Below are positions 46,639 through 57,424 of a stretch of 64,000 nucleotides of DNA, one piece after another; positions within the stretch are counted from its first letter, which is position 1, and each line of letters begins with the position of its first letter. Made by a program: the position numbers and the translations under genes. Source of the stretch: Candidatus Roseilinea sp. (lineage in GTDB: Bacteria > Chloroflexota > Anaerolineae > J036 > Brachytrichaceae); the NCBI GenBank assembly GCA_026003755.1, contig BPHV01000003.1, positions 124,001 to 188,000 on the forward strand, given 5' to 3'. The notes beneath the pieces were generated by a model. The model did not search any database, was not told the origin of the DNA, and saw only the letters and a list, made by a program, of their open reading frames with translations.

Positions 46639-46785
46639 CATCGAGGCAAGCATCCTGGCTCGTGCGCTCGGCGGCGCACTTACAGTTGCGGCACAGCGCC
46701 GGACTCTCACCGGCTTCCACCTTTAAGCCCTAGCTTCCGAGCTTTTCAGCCCGCGCAAACGCGCAGGCATCGGGTCACCTCGACG
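46639..46785 (-). ncRNA. Cobalamin riboswitch aptamer
   Basis: On the minus strand the closing stem CGTCGAGG/CCTCGATG encloses the conserved core: GGTGAGAGTCC, then GCCGCAACTGTAA, and near the 3' side the B12-box relative AGCCAGGATGCTTGCC. Order and spacing match the AdoCbl riboswitch class. A TATACT (46809-46804) about 20 bp upstream is a likely -10 box. It should turn off the whole btuF-to-cobQ operon when adenosylcobalamin is abundant. Confidence 0.93.
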
Positions 46786-46872
46786 TATTCAGTTGTAAGA
46801 GCGAGTATAGCACAACCATGGCGCGCCGCGTGGCTGACGCGTTTGTCGCGTTTTCGGCGAAGATGGGCTTCG

Positions 46873-49800
46873 CTATGGGGCTTTGCGCACAAGCGGTGCA
46901 AATGTGCGGTATTTCACCTTCACCCCCACGCTGTTGGAAGACACAACTGCCGGGTAAGTGACTGAGGTCACGGTAGCCGTGTTGGCCAACACCATGCCGG
47001 CCGTGACCGGCGCGGTAACCGCAATCTGAATGGGCGGCGCCGTGCCGACGCTGAGCGTTGGCCGCGTGCAGGTTACGATCAGCGCTGATTCGCTGCACGT
47101 CCAGCCAAATCCCAACGCGCTCACAAAGCCCACGCCGGCCGGCAGCACATCGGTCACGATGACGTTGCTGGCGGCGCCCGGGCCGAGGAGGCTCACTGCT
47201 AAGGTGTAGGTGAACGTCCCACCCGGAGCCACCGCGCTCGAAAGTGGGCCAGCCGTGTTCACCGCCTTGTCAACTACCAAGTGCGACACCAGCGTGAACA
47301 CCGTGGCGCTGTTGTCGGCCGGGTCAACCTCAGCTTCATCAGCGCTGGCAGTGACGGTGTTGGTGATCACGCCGACTAACGAGGTGTTGACTTTGTAGAT
47401 CATCACCGCGGTGCCGAGCGGGCTAAGCGAAGCTAAGGTGAACGTCACGCCATTCGTGCTGCTGCCTTGTAGCGACACCCCGGCGGACAGACCCGCCACA
47501 CCCACAAACGTCACACCGCTGCCCTGGAAGACGTCTGTGATGACCACGTTAGTGGCGGTGATGCTGCCCAGGTTTTTGAGTGTGACCACGTAAAACACGT
47601 CTTGGCCCGGAAGCGCCGGTGAAGGCGTGGCGAACTTTTTCACCCACAAGTTGACGGCTCCTGTCACCGGCGTGGTAATGGTGAACACATTGTCGGCGGG
47701 GTTAGCGTCAACGTCGGCGGACGCTACGTGCACGGTGTTCGTAAATATTCCGCTCACCGGTGCAGTGGCCGTGAACACCAGCGCGGTGGAACCGCCAGCA
47801 GGCAAGCTGATCAAGCTAAACACAGCTTGGGTGAAGGTGCTGCTGCTTAGCGCAAAGCCGCCGCTGTTAACCACGCCTTGGAAGATGGCGTTGCCCTCTA
47901 AGGTTTCGGTCAAGACGATGCTGCTGGCCGGAGCGAGGGGGCTGAGGTTAGTCACGAGCACGGTGTAGGTGACGGGTTGGCCGGCCAGGGCCGGAACCGG
48001 CTGCACCGACTTGCTCACAGCGAGGTCGGGCAGCTCGCGCTCAAACGCGCCGAGGTCGCAGGCCAGCCCCTGCGGGCGAGGGACGCCGCGCTGATCGTCG
48101 CTTGCGCCGCACGCGATGGCCGCATTGATGGCGGGGCTGCCGGCAGACAGCGCATGGTTCAGCGTGGGTCCACCGTTGAGCGCCAGCGGTTGCAGGAGCG
48201 GGTTGGTATTCAGAATAGTGACGCCGCATGTGGCATCGCTCGACAGCGAATTCCCTACGCCCGTGAGTGCTGTGTTGCAGTTGCCGCCGGCGTTGTAGGC
48301 CAACAGAGCAGAAGCAACTTGCACCAATCCGGATGATAAGCTCACGCCGGCGCCCTGCGTGTTGCTGGCGACCGTGGTGTGGGTGAGATACGCTGTTCCA
48401 CCTACGTTGCGCAGCCCACCGCCGTTTGGCGCACCATTGGCGCTGAACGTGCTGTTGATGCTTTCTAAGGCCGCAGCGTTGTAAGCCCCGCCGCCCAAGC
48501 TACTGGCGACGTTGCTGACCAGCGCGCTATACAGGAACTTCGCCTGACCATCGTTGTAGAGCCCACCGCCGAGGGCTGCGCTGTTGTTGCGCAGCGTGCT
48601 GCTGATGCTCTCGAGCGTCCCGCTGGCATCGTTATATGCGCCGCCGCCAGCCCCCGAAACGATGTTGTGGGCGAGTACGCTGCGTTCTACCCGCAGATGG
48701 CCCTGACTGAACAGGCCGCCGCCGTTGAGCGAGCTGTTGTCTTCGAGGACAACGTCGAGGAGGGTGAGGCGACCTACATTGTCATTGTATGCGCCGCCGC
48801 CCCGGTCATCGGCGAGGTTATCGCCGATCACGGCCGAGCGGACGAGCACGTTGTCGCCGGCATTGTAGATGCCTCCACCTTCTCTGAACTTAGGATGGGA
48901 TCCAGCATAGAAGGCGCGGTTGAAGCGCACCACGCTGTCATGCATGTGCGCTCCGTCAACCTGGTTAAACCATCCTCCGCCCTGGACGGCGGTGTTGCTC
49001 AGCACTTGAGTCTCGCTGATCAAGGCGCTCTGCCCGATGGTGTTGATTCCTCCGCCACTCGCAAAGATAGGAGCCGTGGCTGTGTTGCTCACCACCTGCG
49101 CGCGCGTCATTGTCAATACGCCGTAGCTCGCCAGCCCACCGCCGATTGCAGACCCACCATGCGCGAGGTTGTAGCTCACCTCGCTGTCTTCAAGCTGTAG
49201 CCATGCGCTTTCAATGCCGCCGCCGGTTGCGCCTCCGAAAACGCTGAAATCGCCTTGCGCGGTGTTGCTCACCACCCGGCTTTGTTGGCGCACAACAAGC
49301 TGCGAACTGCCGCCGGGCGGCTGCACGCTGGCAACGCCGCCGCCGTTCGCCCGGAAGCCATCCGCAGTGTTTGCTTGTATCAGCACCTGGGTCAGCGTCA
49401 GCGAGCTGTTCGTGGCATAAATGCCTCCGCCGTGCACTTGCGCCGACACGCTTGCGTTGTCTCTCATCGCGCGATTGCCTGCCACCACCGTACCGCTGAG
49501 CTGGCCGGTGCCGCTGATCCACAAGCCGCCGCCGGCCGCTGCGATGTTGAACGACCTGACCTCGTTGTTGCTGATTGCTCCACCCACCACATGCAGGGAG
49601 GCTGCCCGTTGATGGATGCCACCGCCGCCAGGAGGAGGTATCAGCGGCGCCGTCCCACTCACCAGCGCTCGGTTGCTCAACACTGCGGTGTTGCTTAACA
49701 CTAGGCTGCCGCTGCTCCATATCCCGCCGCCGCTCGCCGACAGGCTTAAGGACATGCCGGCCGTGTTGCTCAATACCACGCTGCTCTCCAGCCGCAGCTC

Positions 49801-50712
49801 GGTCGTCGCTTGGTTGTGGATGCCGCCGCCATCCCCTTCTGCCCAGTTGAAGGCGATCAGGCTGCTTGAGATCACCTTGGTGGCCACACCACCTACCGTG
49901 ACCATGCCGCCGCCGACGCCGCTGATGGCCGTATTGCCCCGCAGCTCACTACTTTGCATCATCAGGCTCGCCGCTGCCTCCCACAGCCCGCCGCCGGCGT
50001 TCGCGGTGTTGGTGAGAAGCTGGCTGCCCTCGATGACAAGCGCCCCGCCCGACTGGTGGCATACGCCGCCGCCTCGGGTTGCCGCTGCGCTCACCTGCAC
50101 GATCACGTTTTGCAACATCAAGCCGCCGCTGCGATTCCGCACCCCCCCGCCTCCGCCGAAGCAAGAATCGGCGCTGTTGCCGGTTTCATTGGAAGAGCCA
50201 GGGGGCACAAGGCCGCCCTGAATGGTGAGGTTGCGCAACACCACCGAGGCAGTTGTCGCACTTGAGGCCACAATGTCGAAGATGCGGTCGTCCCAGGTTG
50301 GCACGCCGGGTTGGACAACGACGCCGCCGGGCCCGCCGTCAATCGTCAGCGTCACCCCGCCAGAGGCCGACGCATCGTCAACAAGGATGTCAAGGTCGAG
50401 GTAGGCGTTGTTGTCGTTATCGGGCGGCGCAGTGATCGTGTTCGTCAGCGTCACCGTGCTTATGCCGGCCGCGAACACGACGACGTCGCTGCCAAACGCC
50501 CCGTCGCCGATGCAATCGCCGAAGTTAGCGTTGATATTGGCCGCTTGAATCGCATCTCGCAATGAGCACCCTGCGCCAGCAGAAGCGTTAAAGAGATCAA
50601 CGCCAGTAGTGACGGTGATCGTGGCAGCGTGAGCGGTGCTCCAAGAGAGCAACAACGCTCCGCCCCACACCGCGATCAAAGATATCAGCGATTTCAACAA
50701 ACGGATATGCAT
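46873..50712 (-). CDS. Giant secreted beta-helix protein with DUF11 domains
   Basis: A 1279-residue secreted or surface protein. The start at ATG 50712 has GAGGTGAT upstream and a signal peptide (LISLIAVWGGALLLSWSTAHA). A CSLREA-type opening (GCSLRDAIQAANINANFGDC) leads into about 700 residues of right-handed beta-helix repeats with NTA, GGG and GGI turns. A choice-of-anchor segment follows (NPLLQPLALNGGPTLNHALS, then LACDLGAFE), and three DUF11-type domains (for example DLAVSKSVQPVPALAGQPVT). The C-terminus YRTFAPLVRKAP resembles the short LPLV-like ends common in secreted Chloroflexota proteins. Role unknown, perhaps adhesion or sheath. Confidence 0.85.
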   Translation of the reverse strand: MHIRLLKSLISLIAVWGGALLLSWSTAHAATITVTTGVDLFNASAGAGCSLRDAIQAANINANFGDCIGDGAFGSDVVVFAAGISTVTLTNTITAPPDNDNNAYLDLDILVDDASASGGVTLTIDGGPGGVVVQPGVPTWDDRIFDIVASSATTASVVLRNLTIQGGLVPPGSSNETGNSADSCFGGGGGVRNRSGGLMLQNVIVQVSAAATRGGGVCHQSGGALVIEGSQLLTNTANAGGGLWEAAASLMMQSSELRGNTAISGVGGGMVTVGGVATKVISSSLIAFNWAEGDGGGIHNQATTELRLESSVVLSNTAGMSLSLSASGGGIWSSGSLVLSNTAVLSNRALVSGTAPLIPPPGGGGIHQRAASLHVVGGAISNNEVRSFNIAAAGGGLWISGTGQLSGTVVAGNRAMRDNASVSAQVHGGGIYATNSSLTLTQVLIQANTADGFRANGGGVASVQPPGGSSQLVVRQQSRVVSNTAQGDFSVFGGATGGGIESAWLQLEDSEVSYNLAHGGSAIGGGLASYGVLTMTRAQVVSNTATAPIFASGGGINTIGQSALISETQVLSNTAVQGGGWFNQVDGAHMHDSVVRFNRAFYAGSHPKFREGGGIYNAGDNVLVRSAVIGDNLADDRGGGAYNDNVGRLTLLDVVLEDNSSLNGGGLFSQGHLRVERSVLAHNIVSGAGGGAYNDASGTLESISSTLRNNSAALGGGLYNDGQAKFLYSALVSNVASSLGGGAYNAAALESINSTFSANGAPNGGGLRNVGGTAYLTHTTVASNTQGAGVSLSSGLVQVASALLAYNAGGNCNTALTGVGNSLSSDATCGVTILNTNPLLQPLALNGGPTLNHALSAGSPAINAAIACGASDDQRGVPRPQGLACDLGAFERELPDLAVSKSVQPVPALAGQPVTYTVLVTNLSPLAPASSIVLTETLEGNAIFQGVVNSGGFALSSSTFTQAVFSLISLPAGGSTALVFTATAPVSGIFTNTVHVASADVDANPADNVFTITTPVTGAVNLWVKKFATPSPALPGQDVFYVVTLKNLGSITATNVVITDVFQGSGVTFVGVAGLSAGVSLQGSSTNGVTFTLASLSPLGTAVMIYKVNTSLVGVITNTVTASADEAEVDPADNSATVFTLVSHLVVDKAVNTAGPLSSAVAPGGTFTYTLAVSLLGPGAASNVIVTDVLPAGVGFVSALGFGWTCSESALIVTCTRPTLSVGTAPPIQIAVTAPVTAGMVLANTATVTSVTYPAVVSSNSVGVKVKYRTFAPLVRKAP

Positions 50713-50787
50713 TTGGCTATCACCTCTCCACCCAAATGACCGTGCTGCGCCACTGAGGGACGGCCTCTCGCTCAGGCGCGTCAACGA

Positions 50788-53700
50788 CTACGAACAGCCA
50801 GTCGTGCTGCCGCAAGTTTCACACTTCAGGCAGGTCCCATTGCGCACCAGCGTCCATGCGCCACATTCTGGGCATGGGTCGCCTTCATAGCCCTTTAGGC
50901 GCGCGAGCCGCGCCTTCTCGCTGCGGCTGACGTCGGCGGGGATGGCGGTGGCTGCGCCGCTTGGGGTGGCCCGCGAAGCGGCTCGGACGTTGTTGGCGGC
51001 CCTGTGCGCGCCGGCGCGCGTGTGGCCGTTCTGCTGCGCCGTCTCATCGCTGAAGGCGCGGCTGGGCAAGCGCAACTGGGTGGGCGGCACCGCGCGTTCG
51101 CTGATCACTTCTTCGTCGAGATATTCCGGCTCAGGCACCTCCGACGTCGCGCCGACGTGGGCCAAGTCTTCGCGACCGAGATAGGTGATGGCCAGCTCGC
51201 GGAAGATGTAGTCAATCACGCTGGTGGCCATCTTGATGTGATCGTTGCCGGTGACGACGCCGGACGGCTCGAACTTAGTGAACACGAACTGATCCACGAA
51301 CTCATCGAGCGGCACGCCGTATTGCAGGCCGAGCGACACGGCAATGGCGAAACAGTTGAGCAAACTGCGGAAGCCGGCGCCTTCTTTGTGCATGTCAATG
51401 AAGATCTCACCGAGCGTGCCGTCTTCGTATTCGCCGGTGCGCAGGAAGATGCTCTGGCCGCCGATCTTGGCCTTTTGTGTGTAGCCGGCGCGCCGGTTGG
51501 GCAGGCGACGTTGCTTGGCCAGATAGCGCACGACGACTTTTTCGATCACCTGCTGTTGCTGCGGCGGCACCGGCAATTGCTGACTCGCCTCGCTCACCAA
51601 CTCGGCGGCGGCTTCTTCCTCCGCGTCGCTGCTCGTGTTCAACGGCTGGCTGAGCTTCGATCCATCGCGATAAAGCGCATTGGCCTTGGTGCCGACTTGC
51701 CAGGACAACATGTAGGCGTTCGCCACATCTTCGACTGTGGCCTCATGGGGCAGGTTGATCGTCTTGCTGATGGCGCCGCTGAGGAACGGCTGAGCGGCGG
51801 CCATCATCAGGATGTGCCCCTCAGGAGATATGAAGCGCTTGCCGTACTTGCCGCACTTGTTAGCGCAGTCGAACACCGGCAAGTGTTCGGCCTTCAGGTG
51901 CGGCGCGCCCTCCAGGGTCATGGTGCCGCACACGTAGTCGTTGGCCGCGCTGATCTCGGCTTTGTTGAAGCCGAGCGCCTGCAACATGTTGAACTTGTAG
52001 TCGTTCAATTGCGCATCGCTGAAGCCGAGGACCTTCCTGCAGAAGTCTTCGCCCAGCGTCCACTTGTTGAAGGCAAACTGAATCTCAAAGGCTGTGGCCA
52101 GCGCCGCCTCGACTTTGGCCAACGCTTCGTCGGTGAAGCCGCGCGCCTTGAGCGACTCGGGGTTGATGAACGGGCATCCGACCAGGGTGCCATGTCCGAC
52201 GGCGTATTTCACGATGTCCTCGATCTGCGCCTCGCTGTAGCCCAGCCGGCGCAGCGCCGGCGGCACGCTCTGGTTGACGATCTTGAAGTAACCGCCGCCG
52301 GCCAGTTTCTTGAACTTCACCAGCGCGAAGTCCGGCTCGATACCGGTGGTGTCGCAGTCCATCACTAACCCGATCGTGCCCGTAGGAGCGATTACCGTCA
52401 CCTGCGCGTTGCGATAGCCATACTGCTCGCCCAGTGCCAGCATCCGGTCGGCATCCTCGCGCGCGGCCTTCAGCAGGTCGGGCGGACAATGCGCGGGGTC
52501 GATGCCCATCGGCGGGATGCTCAAGCCCTCATACTCTCCCGCCGGCGCGTTGTAGGCCGCGCGGCGATGGTTGCGAATCACCCGCAGCATGTGTTCGCGG
52601 TTGCGCGCATAGCCGGGAAACGGCCCCAGCTCGGCAGCCATTTCTGCGCTGGTCGCGTAGGCGTGGCAGTGCATGATGGCGGTCAGCGCGCCGGCGATGG
52701 CGCGCCCACGTTCACTGTCGTACGGCACGCCCATCACCATCAACAGCGCGCCCAGATTGGCGTAGCCCAGGCCCAACGTGCGGAATTCGTAGCTCAGCTC
52801 GGCCACGCGCCGGCTGGGGAACTGGGCCATCAGCACGCTGATCTCCAGCACGATCGTCCATAGCCGGACGGCGTGGCGATAGGCTTCGATGTCGAACCTG
52901 CCGCTTTCGACGTCGTAGAAACGCATCAGGTTCAGCGAGGCTAGGTTGCAGGCCGTGTCGTCCAGGAACATGTACTCCGAGCAGTTGTGCACCACGATGC
53001 CGTTGGCCACGAAGTGATTTGTGTCTGGCTCGGTCAGGTCATATACCGGCTCGACCCCTAGATATTCCAGGCTGTCCACTTGGTCGAACATCCGGTCTGG
53101 ATACGCGCCTACCTCACGATTGAGCTCAGCCAGGCGATCAGCTTTATCGCTGCCGGGGATGAAGCCGATCTCCTGCTCGAAGCGCAGCCGCGAACTCCGG
53201 CTAATGCGCAAACTGTGCATCTGTTTGACGGGGTACTCGCGCACACCGCCTTGCCCGTCCGGCATCAGCGTCGTCATCTGATCGGCCGTCCGCCGGTTGC
53301 GATATAGCTTGCTCTTGATGCCGAAGGCCAGCAGCATCAACTGCACCTGGCGCAGCAGGGGTTCGCTTGTGCTGTCCAGCGAGACATATTGGGACTTCGC
53401 GCCGTAGTTGGCCACCGTGCCGTCGGCGGTGAACAAACCGCGCAACAAGGCAGCCATGGACTGCCGATCCAGGCGAAAGGCCTCAGGCGTGAACTGCTTG
53501 TGCGCACTGCCCGCATCCAGGACCGCGAAGCGCTCGGCTTGCTCGACGATGACACGCGATGCAGTCGCTACGCGGAGCGTTCCCTGTGGTTGGTTGATGT
53601 GTGTGTCACGGCGTGAGCGCCCGTCCAGGGCATGCGCCGCTTTGTAGGCCGTAACTCCCGCATGAATGCGCTCGGCAACGCGCATCTCTTCGGGCGCAAG

Positions 53701-55506
53701 CGTCACTATAGCTGTCTTCTGCTCACCCATCAGACAGCCATCCCCAATGAGCATCCCGATGAATTCAGCCAACCGCTCGTCGAGGCTCACCTGGCCGAAT
53801 CGAGGCGCGGCCAGCGCAACGAGGTCATCCTTGGTCAGCTCCGCTGCTGGCACATCGCCGCGGTTGATCGTGTAGACCCGATGGTCGGCGGTGAGTTTGA
53901 CCTCATAGCCGCAGCGCGTGCGCAGACGATACACCGGCTTGTAACCGGTGCAGAAAGCTGGCTGCACCGGGTGCAACTGCCCATCGCCGCCCAATACATC
54001 GAAGGGACGATCGAGCAGCGTATCAATCCGGCGCAGGCCCTGCCCGGTTGCAACCAATGTGTCCCCGGCGACACAGGGATTGCTGCCGCGGATTTCGCCA
54101 TCCGCCGGACAGGTGTGCCACTCGTTGATGGTGGTGTGGTACTGGATGCCCGGGTCGGCGCAGTGCCAGGCCGCTTCGGCGATCTTGCGCCACAGCTCAC
54201 GCGCCTTCACCATGCGCTTGGGCTTGGGCGCGCGGCCTTCTTTCTTCGCCTTCTCGATCTCCGTGCGCCAGATCAGCCCCCATTCCTTGTCCTCGATCAC
54301 CGCCCGCATGAATTCATTGGTGACGCGCACGCTGTTATTGCTGTTCTGGCCGCTGACGGTCGCATAGGCTTCGCTGTTCCAGTCGGTGTCGTATTCTGGG
54401 AAGTGGATGCTGGTGTACCCCTGCTGCGCAAACTGGATGACGCGCTCGATGTAGTTTTGTGGGATCAGGGCGCGGCGCGCCTCGGCGATCGCCTGCGCCA
54501 GCTTGGTGTTCTGTTTGCGGTCGAAGCGCGTCGCCGGGTCTTCCCATTCGTGGCAAGCCCGCATGATGGCGTTCAGGTGCTTGTTGTTGAGCTTGCTGCC
54601 GGTCACCAGCGATGCCACTTTCTGCTCTTCGATCACCTTCCAGTCAATGAAGGCTTCGATGTCGGGGTGATCCACGTCCAGGATGACCATCTTGGCCGCG
54701 CGGCGCGTGGTGCCGCCGCTCTTGATCGCGCCGGCGGCGCGGTCGCCGATCTTGAGGAAGCTCATCAGTCCGGATGACTTGCCGCCCCCGCTCAGCGGCT
54801 CGTTCTCGGCGCGCAGCTTGGAGAAATTGGTGCCCGTGCCGCTGCCGTATTTGAAGATGCGCGCCTCGCGCACCCACAGGTCCATGATGCCGCCCTCGTT
54901 GACCAGGTCGTCCTCGATGGACTGAATAAAGCATGCGTGCGGCTGTGGGCGGGTGTAAGCATCCTCGGAGCGCTTCGCCTTGCCGGTGTGCGGGTCTACG
55001 TAATAGTGCCCCTGCGACGGGCCGGTGATGCCGTAAGCCCAGTTCAAGCCGGTGTTGAACCACTGCGGGCTGTTCGGCGCGGCCATCTGCTTGGCCAGCA
55101 TGTAGCACAGCTCGTCATAGAAAGCGCGAGCGTCGGCTTCGGTGTCGAAGTATTTGTGCTTCCACCCCCAGTAGGTCCAGCACCCGGCCATGCGGTTGAA
55201 CACCTGCCTGCTATCGCGTTCACCGTGGTCGAGCGTTGCGCCTTTGGCTGGCACGCTGCGCTGCAACCAATCGGGTACCCCACGTTCACGCACGCGCACC
55301 GTGGCGTTGGGCACGCCTGCCTTCCGAAAGTACTTTTGCGCCAGGATGTCGGTGGCCACCTGCGAAAAGTGCTCCGGCACATCAATATCGTGCATCTCGA
55401 ACACCGCCGAGCCGTCGGGATTGCGAATGACGGAACTACGCTTAACGAACTGGATGTCTGCGTATGGGCTCTCGCCGGCTCGGGTAAATCGTCGTGTGAT
55501 CTTCAT
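50788..55506 (-). CDS. nrdJ: Adenosylcobalamin-dependent ribonucleotide reductase with intein
   Basis: Class II reductase making dNTPs with adenosylcobalamin as radical source. The precursor is 1572 residues; the spliced host would be 1208, the length of the long NrdJ form. Conserved blocks: [31 protein letters not shown]-type sequence after the intein ([20 protein letters not shown]), [20 protein letters not shown] and a C-terminal zinc-binding tail ([18 protein letters not shown]). The intein (residues 478-841) interrupts GSNP/CSEYMF. It follows nrdR by 31 bp on the same strand, an operon with its own regulator. The B12 operon lies 4 kb downstream. Confidence 0.96.
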   Translation of the reverse strand: MKITRRFTRAGESPYADIQFVKRSSVIRNPDGSAVFEMHDIDVPEHFSQVATDILAQKYFRKAGVPNATVRVRERGVPDWLQRSVPAKGATLDHGERDSRQVFNRMAGCWTYWGWKHKYFDTEADARAFYDELCYMLAKQMAAPNSPQWFNTGLNWAYGITGPSQGHYYVDPHTGKAKRSEDAYTRPQPHACFIQSIEDDLVNEGGIMDLWVREARIFKYGSGTGTNFSKLRAENEPLSGGGKSSGLMSFLKIGDRAAGAIKSGGTTRRAAKMVILDVDHPDIEAFIDWKVIEEQKVASLVTGSKLNNKHLNAIMRACHEWEDPATRFDRKQNTKLAQAIAEARRALIPQNYIERVIQFAQQGYTSIHFPEYDTDWNSEAYATVSGQNSNNSVRVTNEFMRAVIEDKEWGLIWRTEIEKAKKEGRAPKPKRMVKARELWRKIAEAAWHCADPGIQYHTTINEWHTCPADGEIRGSNPCVAGDTLVATGQGLRRIDTLLDRPFDVLGGDGQLHPVQPAFCTGYKPVYRLRTRCGYEVKLTADHRVYTINRGDVPAAELTKDDLVALAAPRFGQVSLDERLAEFIGMLIGDGCLMGEQKTAIVTLAPEEMRVAERIHAGVTAYKAAHALDGRSRRDTHINQPQGTLRVATASRVIVEQAERFAVLDAGSAHKQFTPEAFRLDRQSMAALLRGLFTADGTVANYGAKSQYVSLDSTSEPLLRQVQLMLLAFGIKSKLYRNRRTADQMTTLMPDGQGGVREYPVKQMHSLRISRSSRLRFEQEIGFIPGSDKADRLAELNREVGAYPDRMFDQVDSLEYLGVEPVYDLTEPDTNHFVANGIVVHNCSEYMFLDDTACNLASLNLMRFYDVESGRFDIEAYRHAVRLWTIVLEISVLMAQFPSRRVAELSYEFRTLGLGYANLGALLMVMGVPYDSERGRAIAGALTAIMHCHAYATSAEMAAELGPFPGYARNREHMLRVIRNHRRAAYNAPAGEYEGLSIPPMGIDPAHCPPDLLKAAREDADRMLALGEQYGYRNAQVTVIAPTGTIGLVMDCDTTGIEPDFALVKFKKLAGGGYFKIVNQSVPPALRRLGYSEAQIEDIVKYAVGHGTLVGCPFINPESLKARGFTDEALAKVEAALATAFEIQFAFNKWTLGEDFCRKVLGFSDAQLNDYKFNMLQALGFNKAEISAANDYVCGTMTLEGAPHLKAEHLPVFDCANKCGKYGKRFISPEGHILMMAAAQPFLSGAISKTINLPHEATVEDVANAYMLSWQVGTKANALYRDGSKLSQPLNTSSDAEEEAAAELVSEASQQLPVPPQQQQVIEKVVVRYLAKQRRLPNRRAGYTQKAKIGGQSIFLRTGEYEDGTLGEIFIDMHKEGAGFRSLLNCFAIAVSLGLQYGVPLDEFVDQFVFTKFEPSGVVTGNDHIKMATSVIDYIFRELAITYLGREDLAHVGATSEVPEPEYLDEEVISERAVPPTQLRLPSRAFSDETAQQNGHTRAGAHRAANNVRAASRATPSGAATAIPADVSRSEKARLARLKGYEGDPCPECGAWTLVRNGTCLKCETCGSTTGCS
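52984..54075 (-). mobile_element. Intein with LAGLIDADG homing endonuclease in NrdJ
   Basis: A 364-residue protein-splicing element encoded in frame. It begins with Cys1 ([20 protein letters not shown], block A), has TADHRVY (block B, with the conserved His), a DOD endonuclease with [12 protein letters not shown] and [10 protein letters not shown], block F ([20 protein letters not shown]) and ends VVHN before Cys+1 of the host. All splicing residues are present, so splicing should work. The insertion point is the conserved active-region GSNP^C of ribonucleotide reductase, a known intein site. Confidence 0.95.
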
Positions 55507-55537
55507 GCTGACACCTGATTCGAGTGATGACTGATGA

Positions 55538-55990
55538 CTAGCGCTCTGCTAGGAGCCGTTCGATCTCGTTCTTTACACTTTCAAGGTCTTTCAGGTTGAG
55601 ATAAACGATGGCATAACGGATGTAAGCCACTTCGTCCAGCTCGCGCAAACCCTGTAGCACCATGTCACCGATGGCGCGCGCGGGGACCTCGCTGACGTTC
55701 ATGGCAAACACCTGCGCCTCGATCTGGCTGGCCAACCGCTCGATGTCTTGCGCAGCAACCGGCCGCTTGGCGCAGGCGATGCGCACCCCTTCGAGAATCT
55801 TGTCTCGGTTGAACGCTTCGCGCCGACCGCCGCGCTTGACGACCAGAGGGGTCGTTTCTAGCACGCGTTCGATGGTGGTGAAGCGATGGCCACATGCTCT
55901 GCAACTGCGCCTGCGGCGTATTCCCCCCGAAGGCTCACGCACCGTGTCAATGACATGGGTATCACCAGAAGCGCAGCTTGGACATTTCAT
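55538..55990 (-). CDS. nrdR: Transcriptional repressor NrdR
   Basis: ATP/dATP-sensing repressor of ribonucleotide reductase genes. The 150-residue protein has the zinc ribbon [16 protein letters not shown] with cysteines 3, 6, 30 and 33, then an ATP-cone domain ([20 protein letters not shown]). Length and order are standard. It is the first gene of an nrdR-nrdJ operon. Candidate NrdR boxes lie directly upstream, so autoregulation together with nrdJ is likely. Confidence 0.97.
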   Translation of the reverse strand: MKCPSCASGDTHVIDTVREPSGGIRRRRSCRACGHRFTTIERVLETTPLVVKRGGRREAFNRDKILEGVRIACAKRPVAAQDIERLASQIEAQVFAMNVSEVPARAIGDMVLQGLRELDEVAYIRYAIVYLNLKDLESVKNEIERLLAER

Positions 55991-56002
55991 GACTCATGCG
56001 TG

Positions 56003-56043
56003 CCATATCTGGCGTTAGAACATTTGCTCTGCCCCATATATAG
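56003..56043. promoter_or_regulatory. Candidate pair of NrdR boxes
   Basis: On the minus strand CTATATATGG (56043-56034) fits the NrdR-box core CWATATATWG at 9 of 10 positions. A weaker copy CCAGATATGG (56012-56003) is placed exactly 31 bp away, the three-turn spacing typical of NrdR box pairs. They lie between the promoter and the nrdR start. Confidence 0.5.
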
Positions 56044-56059
56044 CCGAACGGGGACGTTA

Positions 56060-56088
56060 ATTCTAAGAACCCATTCGCTCAAAGTCAA
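56060..56088 (-). promoter_or_regulatory. Promoter of nrdR-nrdJ
   Basis: TTGACT (56088-56083), 17 bp, TAGAAT (56065-56060): one mismatch per hexamer to consensus. The first NrdR-like box lies just downstream of the expected start point. Confidence 0.6.
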
Positions 56089-56210
56089 CGAGGGACGGGA
56101 AATTTAAGGTTGACGACAGGTCGTCCGAAGGGCGACAGGGTGACCGCGTGCAGGCGGATCACCCCGTCGCTGCCATGGATGAACGCCGAGGTCGCCTCGA
56201 CGTGCTCAAG

Positions 56211-57371
56211 CTATCGCCGTCGCAAGAAAGAAGGAAGCTCCAGGTTATCGGGGTCGAATTGAGCAGCGCGGGCCAGCGAAGGCTCGGCCTCGCTGCGCGA
56301 GGCGTCTGTGTTGGGTGAGGACGACGCGTAACTGGCTGCGGCGGTCCGCATTGCTGCGCTGCTTGGGCGGATCATCCGGCGCGGGACGTTGCCCTGGTGG
56401 TCGAAGCCGGTGGCGATCACCGTGATGCGCACTTGATCTTTCATATTCTCGTCCACCACTGCGCCGAAGATCACATTGCAGTCGGGGTGGGCCGCCGACT
56501 TGATAATCATGGCTGCCTCGTTCACCTCGAACAGGCTGAGATCTGGGCCGCCGGTGATGTTGAAGAGAATACCGCGCGCGCCGTCAATGGTCACATCCAG
56601 CAGGTTAGACGTAATCGCTTGCTCGGCCGCCGCGCGCGCCCGCCCTTCGCCGCTGGCCGTGCCCACTGCCATGAGCGCGGCGCCTCCCTCGGACATGATC
56701 GTGCGCACATCCGCAAAGTCGAGGTTGATCAGCCCAGGGACGGTGATCACCTCGCTGATGCCCTGGATGCCCTGACGCAACACGTCATCGGCTGTGCGGA
56801 AGGCTTGTTGCAGGGTGGCCTTTTGGCCGACGATGTCCAGCAAGCGGTCGTTAGGGATGACGATCAACGTGTCCACGTGCTCCTTAAGCCGTTCGATGCC
56901 GGCCTCAGCCGTGCGCATGCGCGGCGTCCCCTCGAACGAGAAAGGCTTGGTCACTACGCCGATGGTGAGCGCGTTCAGCTCTTTGGCGATGCGCGCGATG
57001 ACGGGCGCTGCGCCGGTGCCCGTGCCACCGCCCATGCCGCATGTGATGAAGACCATGTCGGCTCCCTTGAGCAAGCTGTAAATCTCATCGGCCGACTCTT
57101 CCGCGGCTTTCTCACCAATCTCGGCGTTGCTCCCTGCGCCGAGGCCGCGCGTCACCTTCTCGCCGATGCGCACGCGAATGGGCGCATGGCTGAGCATCAG
57201 GGCTTGCTGGTCGGTGTTGACGGCGATGAACTCGACGCCGGCGAGGCCCTCGGCGATCATCCGATTGACCGCATTTTGACCGCCGCCGCCGACGCCAACG
57301 ACTTTGATTTGAGCAGGTGACTCGGCACGCATGTCCGTCCAATGCTCTTCTGGTTGTAGATTCATAGGCAT
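56211..57371 (-). CDS. ftsZ: Cell division protein FtsZ
   Basis: Tubulin-like GTPase forming the Z-ring. The 386-residue protein has the nucleotide-binding start [16 protein letters not shown], the tubulin signature GGGTGTG at residues 114-120, NTDQQAL and the T7-loop region [15 protein letters not shown]. The C-terminal peptide is [10 protein letters not shown], which fits the conserved FtsZ tail that binds FtsA. GGAGG lies 5 nt before the chosen ATG. A promoter with embedded DnaA boxes precedes it. Confidence 0.98.
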   Translation of the reverse strand: MPMNLQPEEHWTDMRAESPAQIKVVGVGGGGQNAVNRMIAEGLAGVEFIAVNTDQQALMLSHAPIRVRIGEKVTRGLGAGSNAEIGEKAAEESADEIYSLLKGADMVFITCGMGGGTGTGAAPVIARIAKELNALTIGVVTKPFSFEGTPRMRTAEAGIERLKEHVDTLIVIPNDRLLDIVGQKATLQQAFRTADDVLRQGIQGISEVITVPGLINLDFADVRTIMSEGGAALMAVGTASGEGRARAAAEQAITSNLLDVTIDGARGILFNITGGPDLSLFEVNEAAMIIKSAAHPDCNVIFGAVVDENMKDQVRITVIATGFDHQGNVPRRMIRPSSAAMRTAAASYASSSPNTDASRSEAEPSLARAAQFDPDNLELPSFLRRR

Positions 57372-57424
57372 GCTTCCTCCGTTACTGCTGCAAATGTTCC
57401 CGCTCGCTCACAAGTAGTTCACAG

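Noticed and set aside
51004-52368. 454-codon plus-strand frame
   Set aside because: Antisense to the well-conserved nrdJ; no ribosome-binding site or domain.
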